Below are positions 17,990 to 27,602 of a stretch of DNA of 64,000 nucleotides, in pieces. The notes under the pieces are model-generated. The model did no database searches and had not been told where the DNA came from. It saw nothing but the letters and a program-made list of their open reading frames with translations. A program made the translations under genes and the position numbers. Positions within the stretch are counted from its first letter, which is position 1. Every line of letters begins with the position of its first letter. This stretch comes from Ponticoccus alexandrii (GTDB lineage: Bacteria; Pseudomonadota; Alphaproteobacteria; Rhodobacterales; Rhodobacteraceae): the NCBI RefSeq assembly GCF_016806125.1, contig NZ_CP047166.1, positions 434,001 through 498,000 of the forward strand, read 5' to 3'.

Positions 17990-19474
17990 ATGCCCTATAT
18001 CCTGGCGATCGACCAGGGCACGACATCCAGTCGCGCCATTCTCTTCGACGAGGCCATGAAAGTCGCGGCCGTCGCACAGGAAGAGTTCGCCCAGCACTAC
18101 CCCGACAGCGGCTGGGTGGAGCACGAGGCCTCTGACCTCTGGACCACGGTTGCCGCCACCTGCCGGGGCGTGATGGAAAAGGTGGACGCGCGGGCGGGCG
18201 ACATCGCCGGGATCGGCATCACCAACCAGCGCGAGACGACCCTGCTGTGGGACCGCAAGACCGGCAAGCCCCTGCACAATGCCATCGTCTGGCAGGACCG
18301 CCGGACCTCTGCCTTCTGCGCCGACCTCAGAAAGCAGGGCCTCGAGGAGGCGGTGACCAAGGCCACCGGGTTGCTGCTCGACCCGTATTTTTCGGGGACC
18401 AAGCTGGCCTGGCTGCTGGACAACGTCGAGGGTGCGCGCGCCCGGGCCGAGGCCGGAGAACTGGCCTTCGGCACCGTGGACACATGGCTGATCTGGCACC
18501 TGACCGGCGGCGCCGAACATGTCACCGACGCTACCAATGCGGCGCGCACGATGCTGTATGACATCCGGCGCGGCGAATGGTCCGCCGCGATGTGCGAGAT
18601 GCTGCGGATCCCGCAATCGCTGCTGCCCGAGGTCAAGGATTGCGCCGCCGACTTCGGCATGGCCCGCGCCGATCTGTTCGGGGCGGAGATCCCGATCCTC
18701 GGCGTTGCGGGCGACCAGCAGGCGGCCACCATCGGGCAGGCCTGTTTCAAGCCGGGCATGCTGAAATCGACCTATGGCACCGGGTGCTTCGCGCTGATGA
18801 ACACCGGGGCAGAGCCGGTGGTCTCGCAGAACCGCCTGCTGACGACCATCGCGTACCAGATGGACGGCAAGCCGACCTATGCGCTCGAAGGATCGATCTT
18901 CATCGCCGGTGCCGTGGTGCAATGGCTGCGGGACGGGCTGAAGATCATCCGTGACGCCAAGGAGACGCAGCCGCTGGCCGAGGCCGCCGATGACGCCCAG
19001 CAGGTGGTGCTGGTGCCCGCCTTCACCGGCCTTGGCGCGCCCTACTGGAACGCCGACTGCCGGGGCGCCATCTTCGGGCTGACCCGCAACTCGGGTCCCG
19101 AGGAATTCGCCCGTGCGGCGCTGGAATCGGTGGGCTACCAGACCCGGGATCTGTTGGACGCGATGCGCGCCGACTGGAAAGCCGAGGCCGAGTCGGTCTT
19201 GCGCGTGGATGGGGGCATGAGCGCCTCGGACTACGCGATGCAGTTCCTTGCGGATATCATCGGTGCCGGGGTCGACCGGCCCACGGTGCTGGAAACCACC
19301 GCCATGGGTGCGGCGTGGCTGGCGGGCCAGCGGGCCGGGCTTTATCCCGACATGGCCGGATTCTCGGAAACCTGGGATCTGGACCGCAGCTTCGCCCCGG
19401 CGATGGACGTGGCAAGCCGCGACGCGAAATACGCCGGCTGGAAGCGTGCGGTCGAGGCGGCGCAGGCCTTCTAG
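17990..19474 (+). CDS. glpK: Glycerol kinase
   Basis: A 494-residue FGGY-family kinase that phosphorylates glycerol to sn-glycerol-3-phosphate with ATP in the cytoplasm. Diagnostic parts are [15 protein letters not shown] at the N-terminus, [27 protein letters not shown] in the phosphate-binding region and [15 protein letters not shown] near the C-terminus. Length is normal for the family. ATG at 17990 has GGGAGGAG seven bases upstream. No glpD, glpF or glpR is next to it, so it appears to be a lone gene, divergent from the response regulator. Confidence 0.95.
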   Translation: MPYILAIDQGTTSSRAILFDEAMKVAAVAQEEFAQHYPDSGWVEHEASDLWTTVAATCRGVMEKVDARAGDIAGIGITNQRETTLLWDRKTGKPLHNAIVWQDRRTSAFCADLRKQGLEEAVTKATGLLLDPYFSGTKLAWLLDNVEGARARAEAGELAFGTVDTWLIWHLTGGAEHVTDATNAARTMLYDIRRGEWSAAMCEMLRIPQSLLPEVKDCAADFGMARADLFGAEIPILGVAGDQQAATIGQACFKPGMLKSTYGTGCFALMNTGAEPVVSQNRLLTTIAYQMDGKPTYALEGSIFIAGAVVQWLRDGLKIIRDAKETQPLAEAADDAQQVVLVPAFTGLGAPYWNADCRGAIFGLTRNSGPEEFARAALESVGYQTRDLLDAMRADWKAEAESVLRVDGGMSASDYAMQFLADIIGAGVDRPTVLETTAMGAAWLAGQRAGLYPDMAGFSETWDLDRSFAPAMDVASRDAKYAGWKRAVEAAQAF

Positions 19475-19482
19475 GCCGGGCG

Positions 19483-19546
19483 CGGGGAAGCGATTTTTCG
19501 GGCTGTGTGTCAACCGGACCGCCCCGGGGTCCAAATCGCTTCTCCC
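19483..19546. terminator. Branched hairpin downstream of glpK
   Basis: A long-range stem pairs GGGGAAGCGATTT with AAATCGCTTCTCCCC (one bulge). Its loop contains a second hairpin around GGACC and GGTCC. It begins 9 bases after the glpK stop and has no clear T-run, so termination is inferred. The rest of the 19475-19792 gap, between convergent glpK and cobS, shows no gene. Confidence 0.45.
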
Positions 19547-19792
19547 CAATCGCAACCGGCGTGCCTGTGGCCGGGGGTGGGCGTAAAGCGCTTTTGGGAT
19601 CGCGGGCGAAGGGGATCAGCGCGGCGGCAAAGTGCTCTCCCCGTTGTGCCGGGTGCGTTCGTGGCTGGCCAGTCGGGGACCGTGTTTTTGCGGACCTTGG
19701 GGGAATGGGGCCACTGATGCGGCAAAGCCCTTTTGTCGGGGCGGACCCAGTGCGCCTTTGTGCACGGAGGCGGGCAGCGGGCGGGGGGCCTG

Positions 19793-20530
19793 TCAGCCCG
19801 CGCCCAGCAGCGCCGCCAGCGCGACCCAGCCCGCGGTCTCCGAGGCCAGCTGCACCGCCCCCAGCACATCGCCGGTCTGCCCGCCCAAGCGGCGGCGGGC
19901 CTGCCATCCGACCAGCGCGGCGGTGCCCAGCATGACGGCCCCGGCGCCCCAGACCGCAGCGCTGCCGGACAGCACACCGCAGACCAGAGCCAGCGCCGCC
20001 CCGGGCAGCCATGCCATGCGGGAGGTCGTGCCAGAGGCCTGTTGCCCCAACCCCTCGGCCCGGGCCGGGGGCAGGACGTCCAGCGTGCAGAGCATCAGCA
20101 GGCGGCTGAGAAGGCTGACGAAGAGGATCGCCCAGAGGTCGGCGCCCACCTCGGCCAGCGCAAGCCCGCCCAGAAGCACCGTGAAGATCAGGACGATCAC
20201 GCCATAGCTGCCGACGCGGCTGTCGCGCATGATCTCCAGCCGCCGCGCGCGGCTCTGACCACCCATGCCGTCGGCGAAATCCGCCAGCCCGTCGTGGTGC
20301 AGCCCGCCGGTCAGCAGCGCCGCCGCGCCAAGGGCCAGCGCCGCACCCACCGGGCCGTCGGGCAGGGCCGCAAGCACGGCCCAGACCAGCAGGCCCACCG
20401 GCAGGCCGACCAGCGGAAAGGCCCATCGCGCGGCATTCATCGAGGGAAACCCGTCACCCAGCTGCCCCGCCGGGAGGCGGGACATCAGCATCACCGCCAC
20501 CTGTAACTCTGACAGGCGGCGCCGGATCAC
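19793..20530 (-). CDS. cobS: Adenosylcobinamide-GDP ribazoletransferase
   Basis: A 245-residue integral membrane protein with about six to seven helices. It joins adenosylcobinamide-GDP to alpha-ribazole (phosphate), the last assembly step of the cobalamin nucleotide loop. The conserved LLTGGLHHDGLADFADGMGG block and the RMLEIMRDSRVGSYG-like stretch (here RRLEIMRDSRVGSYG) are diagnostic. Start is GTG at 20530, forming a GTGA overlap with the cobT stop, so translation is probably coupled. It is the last gene of cobU-cobT-cobS. The name cobV is used for the same enzyme in Pseudomonas. Confidence 0.93.
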   Translation of the reverse strand: MIRRRLSELQVAVMLMSRLPAGQLGDGFPSMNAARWAFPLVGLPVGLLVWAVLAALPDGPVGAALALGAAALLTGGLHHDGLADFADGMGGQSRARRLEIMRDSRVGSYGVIVLIFTVLLGGLALAEVGADLWAILFVSLLSRLLMLCTLDVLPPARAEGLGQQASGTTSRMAWLPGAALALVCGVLSGSAAVWGAGAVMLGTAALVGWQARRRLGGQTGDVLGAVQLASETAGWVALAALLGAG

Positions 20531-21534
20531 GCGCCGGCCACTCCGGCTTCGGCGAAGGTCGCCATGCCGTTGTGGCAGGCCAGCGCGCCACGCACCACGG
20601 ACAGCGCCAGCGCCGCGCCAGAGCCTTCGCCCAGCGCCATGCCAAGGTCCAGAAGCGGCCTCTTGCCCATCTTCTCGGCCAGTTGCCGGTGCCCGGGCTC
20701 GGCGCTGCGGTGCGCGATCAGGCAATGGTCCAGCGCCTCGGGACGCGCGGCGAAAAGCGGCGCCACCGAAGCCGTGCAGATGAAGCCGTCCAGCATCACC
20801 GGAATGCGCGCCATCCGCGCCGCCAGCACCGCGCCGCAGATCGCCGCCTGCTCGCGCCCGCCCAGCGCCGCCAGCTTTCCCATGGCCGAGAGGCCCCCGT
20901 GCAGCGCCGCGCCTTCGGAAATCACCCGCGCTTTCAGGGACATACCATCGGCGTCAGAGCCGGTGCCGCGCCCGACCCAGCCCTGCGCGTCGGCGCCGAA
21001 GGCGCTCAGCGCCAGCGCCGCCGCGACGGTGGAGTTGCCGATGCCCATCTCGCCCAGCAGCAAGATGTCGGCGCCCGTGTCGACCGCCGCCGCGCCTGTC
21101 GCCATGGCCTCCAGCGTCTCGGCCTCGGTCATGGCCGGGCCTGTGGTGAAATCCGCCGTGGGCCGGTCGAGGTCCAGCGCGACCACCTCCAGATCCGCGC
21201 CGGAGACCCGGCAAAGCTGGTTGATCGCCGCGCCGCCGGCCTTGAAATTGGCGACCATCTGCGCCGTCACCTCTTGCGGGAAGGGGTTCACGCCGCGCGC
21301 GCAGATGCCGTGGTTGCCCGCGAAGACCAGGGCCTGCGCCTTGTCGATCCGGGGCTGTGCCATGCCGCGCCAGCCCGCCATGAAGGCCGCGATGTCTTCG
21401 AGGCGACCCAGCGAGGCGGGCGGCTTCGTCAGGGTCATCTGGCGCGCCTCGGCGGCGCTGGCCGCCCCGGTGTCGAAGCCGGGAAGGTCCAGCGCCGCCA
21501 CGTCGTCGAGGCGTTTCAGGGGCAGGGCAGTCAT
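20527..21534 (-). CDS. cobT: Nicotinate-nucleotide--dimethylbenzimidazole phosphoribosyltransferase
   Basis: A 335-residue enzyme that transfers ribose phosphate from nicotinate mononucleotide to 5,6-dimethylbenzimidazole, making the lower ligand nucleotide of cobalamin. Family blocks include LTKPPASLGRLEDIAAFMAGW, FAGNHGICARGVNPFP, LGEMGIGNSTVAAAL and the C-terminal DLGMALGEGSGAALAL with the catalytic glutamate region. ATG at 21534 is preferred over TTG at 21540. It lies between cobU (16 bp away) and cobS (overlap). BluB, which makes the base, is not in the window. This is not the cobaltochelatase subunit of the same name. Confidence 0.95.
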   Translation of the reverse strand: MTALPLKRLDDVAALDLPGFDTGAASAAEARQMTLTKPPASLGRLEDIAAFMAGWRGMAQPRIDKAQALVFAGNHGICARGVNPFPQEVTAQMVANFKAGGAAINQLCRVSGADLEVVALDLDRPTADFTTGPAMTEAETLEAMATGAAAVDTGADILLLGEMGIGNSTVAAALALSAFGADAQGWVGRGTGSDADGMSLKARVISEGAALHGGLSAMGKLAALGGREQAAICGAVLAARMARIPVMLDGFICTASVAPLFAARPEALDHCLIAHRSAEPGHRQLAEKMGKRPLLDLGMALGEGSGAALALSVVRGALACHNGMATFAEAGVAGA

Positions 21535-21550
21535 GGGCAAGTCACCGTGT

Positions 21551-22057
21551 TCACTTGATTTGCAAAGGATGGCCCGCGACCGCGAGCCACAGCTCGTCGC
21601 AGGCCTGCGCGATGGTCTGGTTCAGGCGTCCCGCGTCGTCGCGAAAGGCCCGCGCGAGGGTGTTCTCGGGCACGATACCGGCGCCGACCTCGTTCGTGAC
21701 GATCACCACCGGCGCCCTGTCGCGCGCCAGCGACCCGGCCAGCGCCTCTGCGGGCGCCTGCCAGTCGCGCTCTGCCAGCATCAGGTTCGTCAGCCAGAGC
21801 GTCAGGCAGTCGATCAGCACCGGGCGGTCGGGATCGGCGGCCTGAAGCGCGCCGGGCAGGTCGAAGGGCTCTGCCACCGTAGTCCAGCCCGCGCCGCGCC
21901 GGGCCTTGTGCTCGGCGATGCGGGCTTCCATCTCGGCGTCGAAGGCCTGCGCCGTGGCGATATAGGTGGCGGGCAGGCCGAAGCCCTCGACCATGCGCTC
22001 TGCCAGCGTGCTCTTGCCGGAGCGGGCCCCGCCCGTGATGAGGATCGACTTTGCCAT
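21551..22057 (-). CDS. cobU: Adenosylcobinamide kinase/adenosylcobinamide-phosphate guanylyltransferase
   Basis: A 168-residue bifunctional enzyme that phosphorylates adenosylcobinamide and then transfers GMP to it. The P-loop GGARSGKST is at residues 8-16 and LIDCLTLWLTNLM and VTNEVGAGIVPENTLARAFRD are signature segments. ATG at 22057 is chosen since upstream residues are not conserved. It begins the minus-strand cobU-cobT-cobS operon. It is divergent from the phosphatase gene with 43 bp between starts, which must hold both promoters or lie within read-through. Confidence 0.94.
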   Translation of the reverse strand: MAKSILITGGARSGKSTLAERMVEGFGLPATYIATAQAFDAEMEARIAEHKARRGAGWTTVAEPFDLPGALQAADPDRPVLIDCLTLWLTNLMLAERDWQAPAEALAGSLARDRAPVVIVTNEVGAGIVPENTLARAFRDDAGRLNQTIAQACDELWLAVAGHPLQIK

Positions 22058-22100
22058 GGGTTCGTGAAAAAGCAGGTTCCGACGCGATTGGAAAGACCGC

Positions 22101-22664
22101 ATGGCCCTGTTTGCGACGAGTGAGCTTTTGCTGATCCGCCACGCCCCCGCCGACCACGGGGGGCGCCTGTGTGGGCGGACCGACGTGCCCGCGCGCCTGC
22201 CCGAGGCCGGGATCGCCGCGCTGCGCAGCCTTCTGGCAGAGGTGCGACAGGTCCGGGTCTCGCCCGCCCTGCGCTGCATGCAGACGGCGGGTGCGCTTTG
22301 GCCGGGGCAAAGCTTGGCGACCGATCCGCGCCTGTGGGAGCAGGACTTCGGCACCATGGACGGCACGCCGGTCGAGGGCCTGCCCGACCTTGGCCCGATG
22401 CCGCGCGCGGAGCTTGCGCGGCACGCCTACCCCGGCGGAGAGAGCTTTCTGCAGATGGCCGCCCGCGTGTTGCCCGCGCTGGAAGACCTGCCAGAGGGGC
22501 CGGTCGCGGTCGTCGCCCATGCCGGCACCGTGCGCGCCGCGCTGGGGCATGCGCTGGGCGACATCGCCGCGGGCTTGTCCTTCGAGGTCGAGCCGCTGTC
22601 CCTGACCCGACTGCGGCGCCATGCGGGCGGGTGGTCGATCATCCAGACCAACCGGGCGGCCTGA
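22101..22664 (+). CDS. cobC: Histidine phosphatase, probable alpha-ribazole phosphatase
   Basis: A 187-residue member of the phosphoglycerate-mutase-like histidine phosphatase family, with the catalytic RHAP motif at residues 13-16 and a second histidine in VVAHAGTVRAAL. In this setting the likely role is CobC, removing phosphate from alpha-ribazole-5'-phosphate or cobalamin-5'-phosphate. It is the first of four tightly linked plus-strand genes ending with the threonine-phosphate decarboxylase; its stop overlaps the kinase start in TGATG. Substrate assignment rests on context only. Confidence 0.82.
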   Translation: MALFATSELLLIRHAPADHGGRLCGRTDVPARLPEAGIAALRSLLAEVRQVRVSPALRCMQTAGALWPGQSLATDPRLWEQDFGTMDGTPVEGLPDLGPMPRAELARHAYPGGESFLQMAARVLPALEDLPEGPVAVVAHAGTVRAALGHALGDIAAGLSFEVEPLSLTRLRRHAGGWSIIQTNRAA

Positions 22665-23446
22665 TGACCTGCGTGCCCGGGCATTTCGGTGAATGGCTGC
22701 AGGGCCGTCTCGGTCCCGACGGGCCGCTGGCGCTGGTGACGTTGGCCTGCCCGGACCGGGGCGTGCGCGTGACCCGCAGGCCGGGACCGTTCGCCCTGAC
22801 CGGCGACCCCGTACTGCCGGAGGCGCTGGTCCGCGCGCTGCTCCAGCGGATCGGCCAGGGCGCCGAGGCCGCATGGGACCTCCGGGCCGACTTCCCGGTC
22901 GGCGGCGGGGCGGGCATGTCGACGGCGGCGCTGGTGGCCATCGCGCGCGAAGCCGGCGTGACAGAGGGCCTCGCAGAAGCCTGCCTTGCCATCGAGGGCG
23001 CCACGGATCCGCTGATGTTGCCCGCGCCCGACACGGTGCTCTGGGCGCCGCGGCAGGCGCGGGTGCTGGACGCCGTGGCGCCGCCGCCCCGCGCCGAGGT
23101 GGTGGGCGGCTTCTTCGGCCCGCCGCTGCGCACCGACCCGGCGGACCTGGCCTTCCCGGATGTCTCCGATCTGGTCGCCGCGTGGCGCGAAGGCCCCGGT
23201 CTGGCAGAGGCCGCGCGGATCGCGTCCGAGTCCGCCCGGCGTTGCACCGCCCTGCGCGGCCCCGTGGGCGACCCGATGGAGGCTCTCGCCGAGGCCACGG
23301 GCGCGCTGGGCCATGCCCGTGCGCACACCGGCTCTGCCCGGGCGCTGCTCTTCGCGCCCGGCACCGTGCCCGAAGGCCTGTTCGACCAGATGGCCGAGGC
23401 GGGGCTGACCGGCCTGTGCCACTTCACGACCGGGGGTAGGGGATGA
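22664..23446 (+). CDS. pduX: PduX-like GHMP kinase (probable L-threonine kinase)
   Basis: A 260-residue GHMP-family kinase. CPGHFGEWLQG at the N-terminus matches the start of PduX-type L-threonine kinases, and the ATP-binding motif is PVGGGAGMSTAALVAI near residue 85. PduX makes L-threonine-3-phosphate, which the nearby decarboxylase converts to aminopropanol phosphate for the cobalamin linker. The gene overlaps both neighbours (TGATG and ATGA) and sits directly before cbiB and two genes before the decarboxylase, which fits this role. Sequence alone does not prove threonine as substrate. Confidence 0.8.
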   Translation: MTCVPGHFGEWLQGRLGPDGPLALVTLACPDRGVRVTRRPGPFALTGDPVLPEALVRALLQRIGQGAEAAWDLRADFPVGGGAGMSTAALVAIAREAGVTEGLAEACLAIEGATDPLMLPAPDTVLWAPRQARVLDAVAPPPRAEVVGGFFGPPLRTDPADLAFPDVSDLVAAWREGPGLAEAARIASESARRCTALRGPVGDPMEALAEATGALGHARAHTGSARALLFAPGTVPEGLFDQMAEAGLTGLCHFTTGGRG

Positions 23447-24378
23447 GCTTCGCGGGATTGATGTTTCTGGCCATGGCGCTGGATGCCGCGATGGGCTGGC
23501 CCGACCGGCTGTACCGGCGGATCGGGCATCCGGTGGTCTGGATCGGCACGCTGATTTCGGCGCTCGAGGCGCGCCTGAATGCCGGCGCGCCGGGCCGCCG
23601 CCGCGCAACGGGGGCGCTGACCGTGGCGCTGGTCTGTGCGGCTGTGGCGATGCCTGCGTCCTTGGTGCAGGCGGCCCTGCCGGGGGGCTGGCCGGGCCTG
23701 CTGGTCGGCGCGCTGGCGGCATGGCCCTTCCTCGCGGTGCGGTCGATGGATCAGCATGTCGCCGCCGTCGCCCGCCCCCTTGTGGCCGGAGACCTCGCCG
23801 GCGCGCGCCGTGCCGTGGCGATGATCGTGGGCCGCGACCCGGCGCGGCTGGACACCCGGGGTGTCGCCCGCGCGGCGCTTGAAAGCCTTGCCGAGAACAC
23901 CTCGGACGGGATCGTGGCGCCGCTGTTCTGGGGCGTGGTCGCGGGGTTGCCGGGGCTGGCCGTCTACAAGGCGATCAACACGATGGATTCGATGATCGGC
24001 CATAGGTCCGAGCGCTACGAGGACTTCGGCAAGGCCGCCGCGCGGCTCGACGATCTGGTGAACCTGCTGCCCGCGCGGCTGACCGGGCTGCTGTTTGCGC
24101 TGGCCTCGGGGCGGCCGGGCCGAGCCGTGGCCACCATGCGCCGCGATGCGCGGCAGCACCGTTCGCCCAACGCGGGCTGGCCCGAGGCCGCCATGGCGGG
24201 GGCGCTGCACCTGCGGCTGTCGGGGCCGCGCATCTATGGCGATACCATCGCGGATGAGCCATACGTGAACGCGGGCGCGCCCGATCCGGAACCGGAGGAT
24301 ATGCGGCGCGGGCTTGCGCTCTATCGGCGGACCATGGTGCTGTCGGCGGGGCTTTTGCTGCTGGTCTGGGTGCTGTGA
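23443..24378 (+). CDS. cbiB: Adenosylcobinamide-phosphate synthase CbiB
   Basis: A 311-residue membrane protein that attaches the aminopropanol (phosphate) arm to adenosylcobyric acid. Characteristic blocks are HPVVWIGTLISALE, ESLAENTSDGIVAPLFW, YKAINTMDSMIGHRSERYEDFGKAAARLDDL and RDARQHRSPNAGWPEAAMAGAL. Several hydrophobic helices are present. It overlaps the PduX-like gene by 4 bp and is followed after 10 bp by the threonine-phosphate decarboxylase, so linker synthesis and attachment are encoded together. The Pseudomonas name for the same enzyme is CobD. Confidence 0.94.
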   Translation: MSFAGLMFLAMALDAAMGWPDRLYRRIGHPVVWIGTLISALEARLNAGAPGRRRATGALTVALVCAAVAMPASLVQAALPGGWPGLLVGALAAWPFLAVRSMDQHVAAVARPLVAGDLAGARRAVAMIVGRDPARLDTRGVARAALESLAENTSDGIVAPLFWGVVAGLPGLAVYKAINTMDSMIGHRSERYEDFGKAAARLDDLVNLLPARLTGLLFALASGRPGRAVATMRRDARQHRSPNAGWPEAAMAGALHLRLSGPRIYGDTIADEPYVNAGAPDPEPEDMRRGLALYRRTMVLSAGLLLLVWVL

Positions 24379-24388
24379 CGGAGGGGTG

Positions 24389-25366
24389 ATGCGCGATCAC
24401 GGAGGCGATCTCGACCGCGCGCGCGCGGTGTATGGCGGCGGCGACTGGCTGGACCTGTCCACCGGCATCAACCGCGTGCCTTACCCGATGCCGAACCTTG
24501 CGCCAGAGGCCCTGACGGCCTTGCCGCTGGGGCGCGACATCGCGGCGGTGGAAAAGGCCGCGCGCGCGGCCTTTGGCGCCCCGCAGGGCTGTGAGTGCGT
24601 GGCTCTGGCGGGGGCTTCCGCGGCGATCCAGCTGTTGCCCCGTCTGAGCCGTCGCCGGGGCACGGCCAAGGTGCTCGGCCCGACCTACAACGAACACGCC
24701 GCCGCCTTGCGCGCCGCGCGTTGGACGGTCGAAGAGGTCGCGACCCTCGACGCGCTGGACGATTGCAGCGTCGCGGTCGTGGTCAATCCCAACAACCCGG
24801 ACGGCCAGCGCCACGATCCCGACGCGCTGCTCGCGGTCAGCGAACGCGTCGGCCTTCTGGTGGTGGACGAGAGCTTCGCCGATGCCGCGCCAGAGCTTTC
24901 GATCCTGCCGCACTGGGGGCGCCTGAGAGAGGGCGCCCTGGTGGTGGTGCTGCGCAGCTTCGGCAAGTTCTACGGTCTCGCGGGGCTGCGGCTGGGCTTT
25001 GCGCTGTCCTATGGGCCCCTCGTCGACGACATGCGCCGCATGGCGGGTCCATGGGCGGTCTGCGGCCCGGCGATTGCGGCGGGACAGGCCGCCTATGCGG
25101 ACACCGACTGGCAGGCGGCCACCACAGCGCGGCTGGCGCAGGATGCCGAGCGCATGGACCGGCTGGCCGGGCAGGCGGGCTGGGCGCTGGTGGGGGGCAC
25201 GACCCTGTTTCGCACCTACGCGACGCCCGACGCCGCCACGGCGCAGGACCGGCTGGCGCAGGGGCGTGTCTGGACCCGCCGCTTCCCCTACTCCGACCAA
25301 TGGCTGCGCCTCGGCCTTCCCGGCACAGAGGCTGAATGGCGCTGGCTGGCGCAGGCGATGGGTTAG
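24389..25366 (+). CDS. cobD: Threonine-phosphate decarboxylase
   Basis: A 325-residue PLP enzyme of the class I/II aminotransferase fold. [12 protein letters not shown] near the N-terminus and [17 protein letters not shown], where the lysine binds PLP, identify the CobC/CobD group that decarboxylates L-threonine-O-3-phosphate to (R)-1-amino-2-propanol phosphate. [11 protein letters not shown] is the usual conserved asparagine region. ATG at 24389 follows a GGAGGGG. It ends the plus-strand linker operon; its TAG shares three bases with the TAA of convergent cobQ. Called CobC in Pseudomonas nomenclature. Confidence 0.92.
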   Translation: MRDHGGDLDRARAVYGGGDWLDLSTGINRVPYPMPNLAPEALTALPLGRDIAAVEKAARAAFGAPQGCECVALAGASAAIQLLPRLSRRRGTAKVLGPTYNEHAAALRAARWTVEEVATLDALDDCSVAVVVNPNNPDGQRHDPDALLAVSERVGLLVVDESFADAAPELSILPHWGRLREGALVVVLRSFGKFYGLAGLRLGFALSYGPLVDDMRRMAGPWAVCGPAIAAGQAAYADTDWQAATTARLAQDAERMDRLAGQAGWALVGGTTLFRTYATPDAATAQDRLAQGRVWTRRFPYSDQWLRLGLPGTEAEWRWLAQAMG

Positions 25367-26805
25367 CGCGCCGCCGCCAGCAGGCCCGCCACGTCGAGAT
25401 GCGCCCCGAGATGATCGGCCAGCGCGTCCAGCGTCGCCTCGACCGTTTCGCCGTAGCGCCCGGAGGCCTGCACACCGAAGCCCGCCAGCCATGCGGCGCG
25501 AAAGGCGTCGTCGCGGAACATGCCGTGCAGGTAGCTGCCCGCCACCCGGCCATCGGCGCTGACCGCGCCCTCGGGGGTGCCGTCGACCAGCGCGAAGGGC
25601 CGCGCGCGATCCGCCCCCTCGCTGCGCCCGATGTGGATCTCGTAGCCGTCGAAGCCGGTGCCAGAAGCCGCGTGCACGGCCCGCACCTCTGTCAGGCGCT
25701 TGTCGCCGGTCATCACCGTGCCGACCTGCAAGAGGCCAAGGCCCGCATCGCGCCCGGCGGGGCCTTCGATGCCCTCGGGGTCGTCGACCCATTGCCCGAG
25801 CATCTGGAAACCGCCGCAGATGCCCAACACATGCCCGCCGCGCCGCACATGCGCGGCGATGTCCAAGTCCCAGCCCTGCGCCCGCAGGAAGGCGAGGTCG
25901 CCCCGCGTCGACTTGCTGCCCGGCAGGATCACCACATCGGTGTCGCCGGGCAGGGCCCCTCCGGGCGCGAGCATGGTCAGGCGCACGCCCTCTTCCTGCG
26001 CCAGCGGGTCCATGTCGTCGAAATTGGCGATCCGCGAAAGCCGCAGGCAGACGACGTGCAGCCCCTCGGCCCGCGCCGGTGCCCCGATGTCGAGCGCGTC
26101 CTCGGCCGGCAGCTTCCACGCCTGCGGGAACCACGGCGCGACGCCGTAGCCGCGCCAGCCGGTGCGCTGCTCGATCAGCGCGTAGCCGTCGTCGAAGAGC
26201 GAGGGATCGCCCCGGAACTTGTTGATCAGGAAGCCCGCCACGCGGGCGTTGTCCACGGCCTCCATGACCGCCTGCGTGCCGACGATCTGCGCGATCACCC
26301 CGCCCCGGTCGATGTCGCCGCAGAGGATCACCGGCACATCCGCCGCCTGCGCAAAGCCCATGTTGGCGATGTCGCCTTGGCGCAGGTTGACCTCTGCCGG
26401 ACTGCCCGCGCCCTCGACGATCACGAGGTCATGCGCGGCGCTGAGCCTGCGAAAGCTCTCTAGCACAGAAGCCAGAAGGTCGGGCTTCAGCCGGGCATAG
26501 TCGCGCGCCTTCACGGTCGCCACGCGCCGTCCCTGCACCACGACCTGCGCGCCTACGTCGGTCTCGGGCTTCAGCAGAACCGGGTTCATGTCCGTATGTG
26601 GCGCCAGCCCGCAGGCCAGCGCCTGAAGCGCCTGCGCGCGCCCGATCTCTCCCCCATCCGCCGTCACGGCGGCGTTGTTCGACATGTTCTGGGGCTTGAA
26701 GGGGGCGACCGACAGCCCGCGCCTGCGCGCTGCGCGGCAGAGCCCAGCGACCAGCATCGACTTGCCGACGTTCGACCCGGTGCCCTGAATCATCAGCGCG
26801 GTCAT
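25363..26805 (-). CDS. cobQ: Cobyric acid synthase
   Basis: A 480-residue glutamine-dependent amidotransferase that amidates four carboxylates of adenosylcobyrinic a,c-diamide. The N-terminal ATPase domain has the P-loop [11 protein letters not shown] and [13 protein letters not shown]; the C-terminal glutaminase-like domain has the nucleophile cysteine in [11 protein letters not shown] and His in YLHGMF. Length is typical. It is the last gene of a minus-strand set in which every junction is an overlap or a few bases. Its start overlaps the metallophosphoesterase stop in ATGA. No terminator separates it from cobD. Confidence 0.96.
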   Translation of the reverse strand: MTALMIQGTGSNVGKSMLVAGLCRAARRRGLSVAPFKPQNMSNNAAVTADGGEIGRAQALQALACGLAPHTDMNPVLLKPETDVGAQVVVQGRRVATVKARDYARLKPDLLASVLESFRRLSAAHDLVIVEGAGSPAEVNLRQGDIANMGFAQAADVPVILCGDIDRGGVIAQIVGTQAVMEAVDNARVAGFLINKFRGDPSLFDDGYALIEQRTGWRGYGVAPWFPQAWKLPAEDALDIGAPARAEGLHVVCLRLSRIANFDDMDPLAQEEGVRLTMLAPGGALPGDTDVVILPGSKSTRGDLAFLRAQGWDLDIAAHVRRGGHVLGICGGFQMLGQWVDDPEGIEGPAGRDAGLGLLQVGTVMTGDKRLTEVRAVHAASGTGFDGYEIHIGRSEGADRARPFALVDGTPEGAVSADGRVAGSYLHGMFRDDAFRAAWLAGFGVQASGRYGETVEATLDALADHLGAHLDVAGLLAAAR

Positions 26806-27602
26806 GCGATCTCCAGCAGCACCAGTTCCGGCGGCCTGCGGTAGCGGAACGGTGGCCCGGAACAGCCCAGCCCGCCCGAGACCACCAGTTGCCGCCTCTC
26901 TTCCTCGGTATGGCCGTAGGCATAGCGCGTGCCGAAGCGAGAGGGCACCACAAGCGGCTGGCCGAAGGGCAGGATCTGGCCGCCGTGGGTATGGCCGGAA
27001 ACCGTCAGGTCGATATGGCCGGGCAGTTCGGGGAAGATGTCGGGCTCATGCGCCATCAGCAGGGTGAAGCGCGCCGGGTCCAGCTTGGGCAGCACCTGGT
27101 CCAGCCGGTCCGCCCCCGGCGCGTCGCGGTGCCAGAAGCTGCGGAAGGCGCGCTGCGAATCGAGGCCCGCCAGCGTGAAGGCCCCGCCGGGCGCCTCGAT
27201 GGTCAGAGCGTCATTGTTCAGGCTGGGCAGGCCGCGCGCCGCAAAGGCCCGGTGCCATATGGTCGGGTCGCCGGTGGCCCGGGCCTGCCGGTCGTCCTTC
27301 CAGTCGTGGTTGCCGAAGATGGCGAAGACCCCCAGCGGCGCGCTCAGCTGCGCCAGCGCCTCGGTCACCGGCTCTGGCGGCAGAGTGCGGCCGCCATAGA
27401 CATGACCCGCGTAGTCGCCCAGAAGCAGGATCATGTCGGCCTCCAGCGCATTGGTCTGCGCGACCAGCGCCCGGATGCGCGGCAGGTCCATGAAGGGGCG
27501 GCAGGCGTGCAGGTCTGCGACAAGCGCGATACTGAGGCGCGGCGCGGGCACATCGCGGCGTGCGGCGATCCGGTAGCGGGTGACGCGGGCAGGGGCGCTC
27601 AT
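26802..27602 (-). CDS. Metallophosphoesterase
   Basis: A 266-residue calcineurin-like phosphoesterase. The metal-binding motifs appear in order: [39 protein letters not shown] and [10 protein letters not shown]. It resembles YaeI/YkuE-type enzymes acting on membrane-linked phosphodiesters, but lacks an obvious signal peptide. It overlaps HAD and cobQ neighbours by 4 bp each, so it is made together with cobalamin and unknown-function proteins. A role in cobalamin metabolism, for example hydrolysing a nucleotide intermediate, is possible but unproven. Confidence 0.85.
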   Translation of the reverse strand: MSAPARVTRYRIAARRDVPAPRLSIALVADLHACRPFMDLPRIRALVAQTNALEADMILLLGDYAGHVYGGRTLPPEPVTEALAQLSAPLGVFAIFGNHDWKDDRQARATGDPTIWHRAFAARGLPSLNNDALTIEAPGGAFTLAGLDSQRAFRSFWHRDAPGADRLDQVLPKLDPARFTLLMAHEPDIFPELPGHIDLTVSGHTHGGQILPFGQPLVVPSRFGTRYAYGHTEEERRQLVVSGGLGCSGPPFRYRRPPELVLLEIA

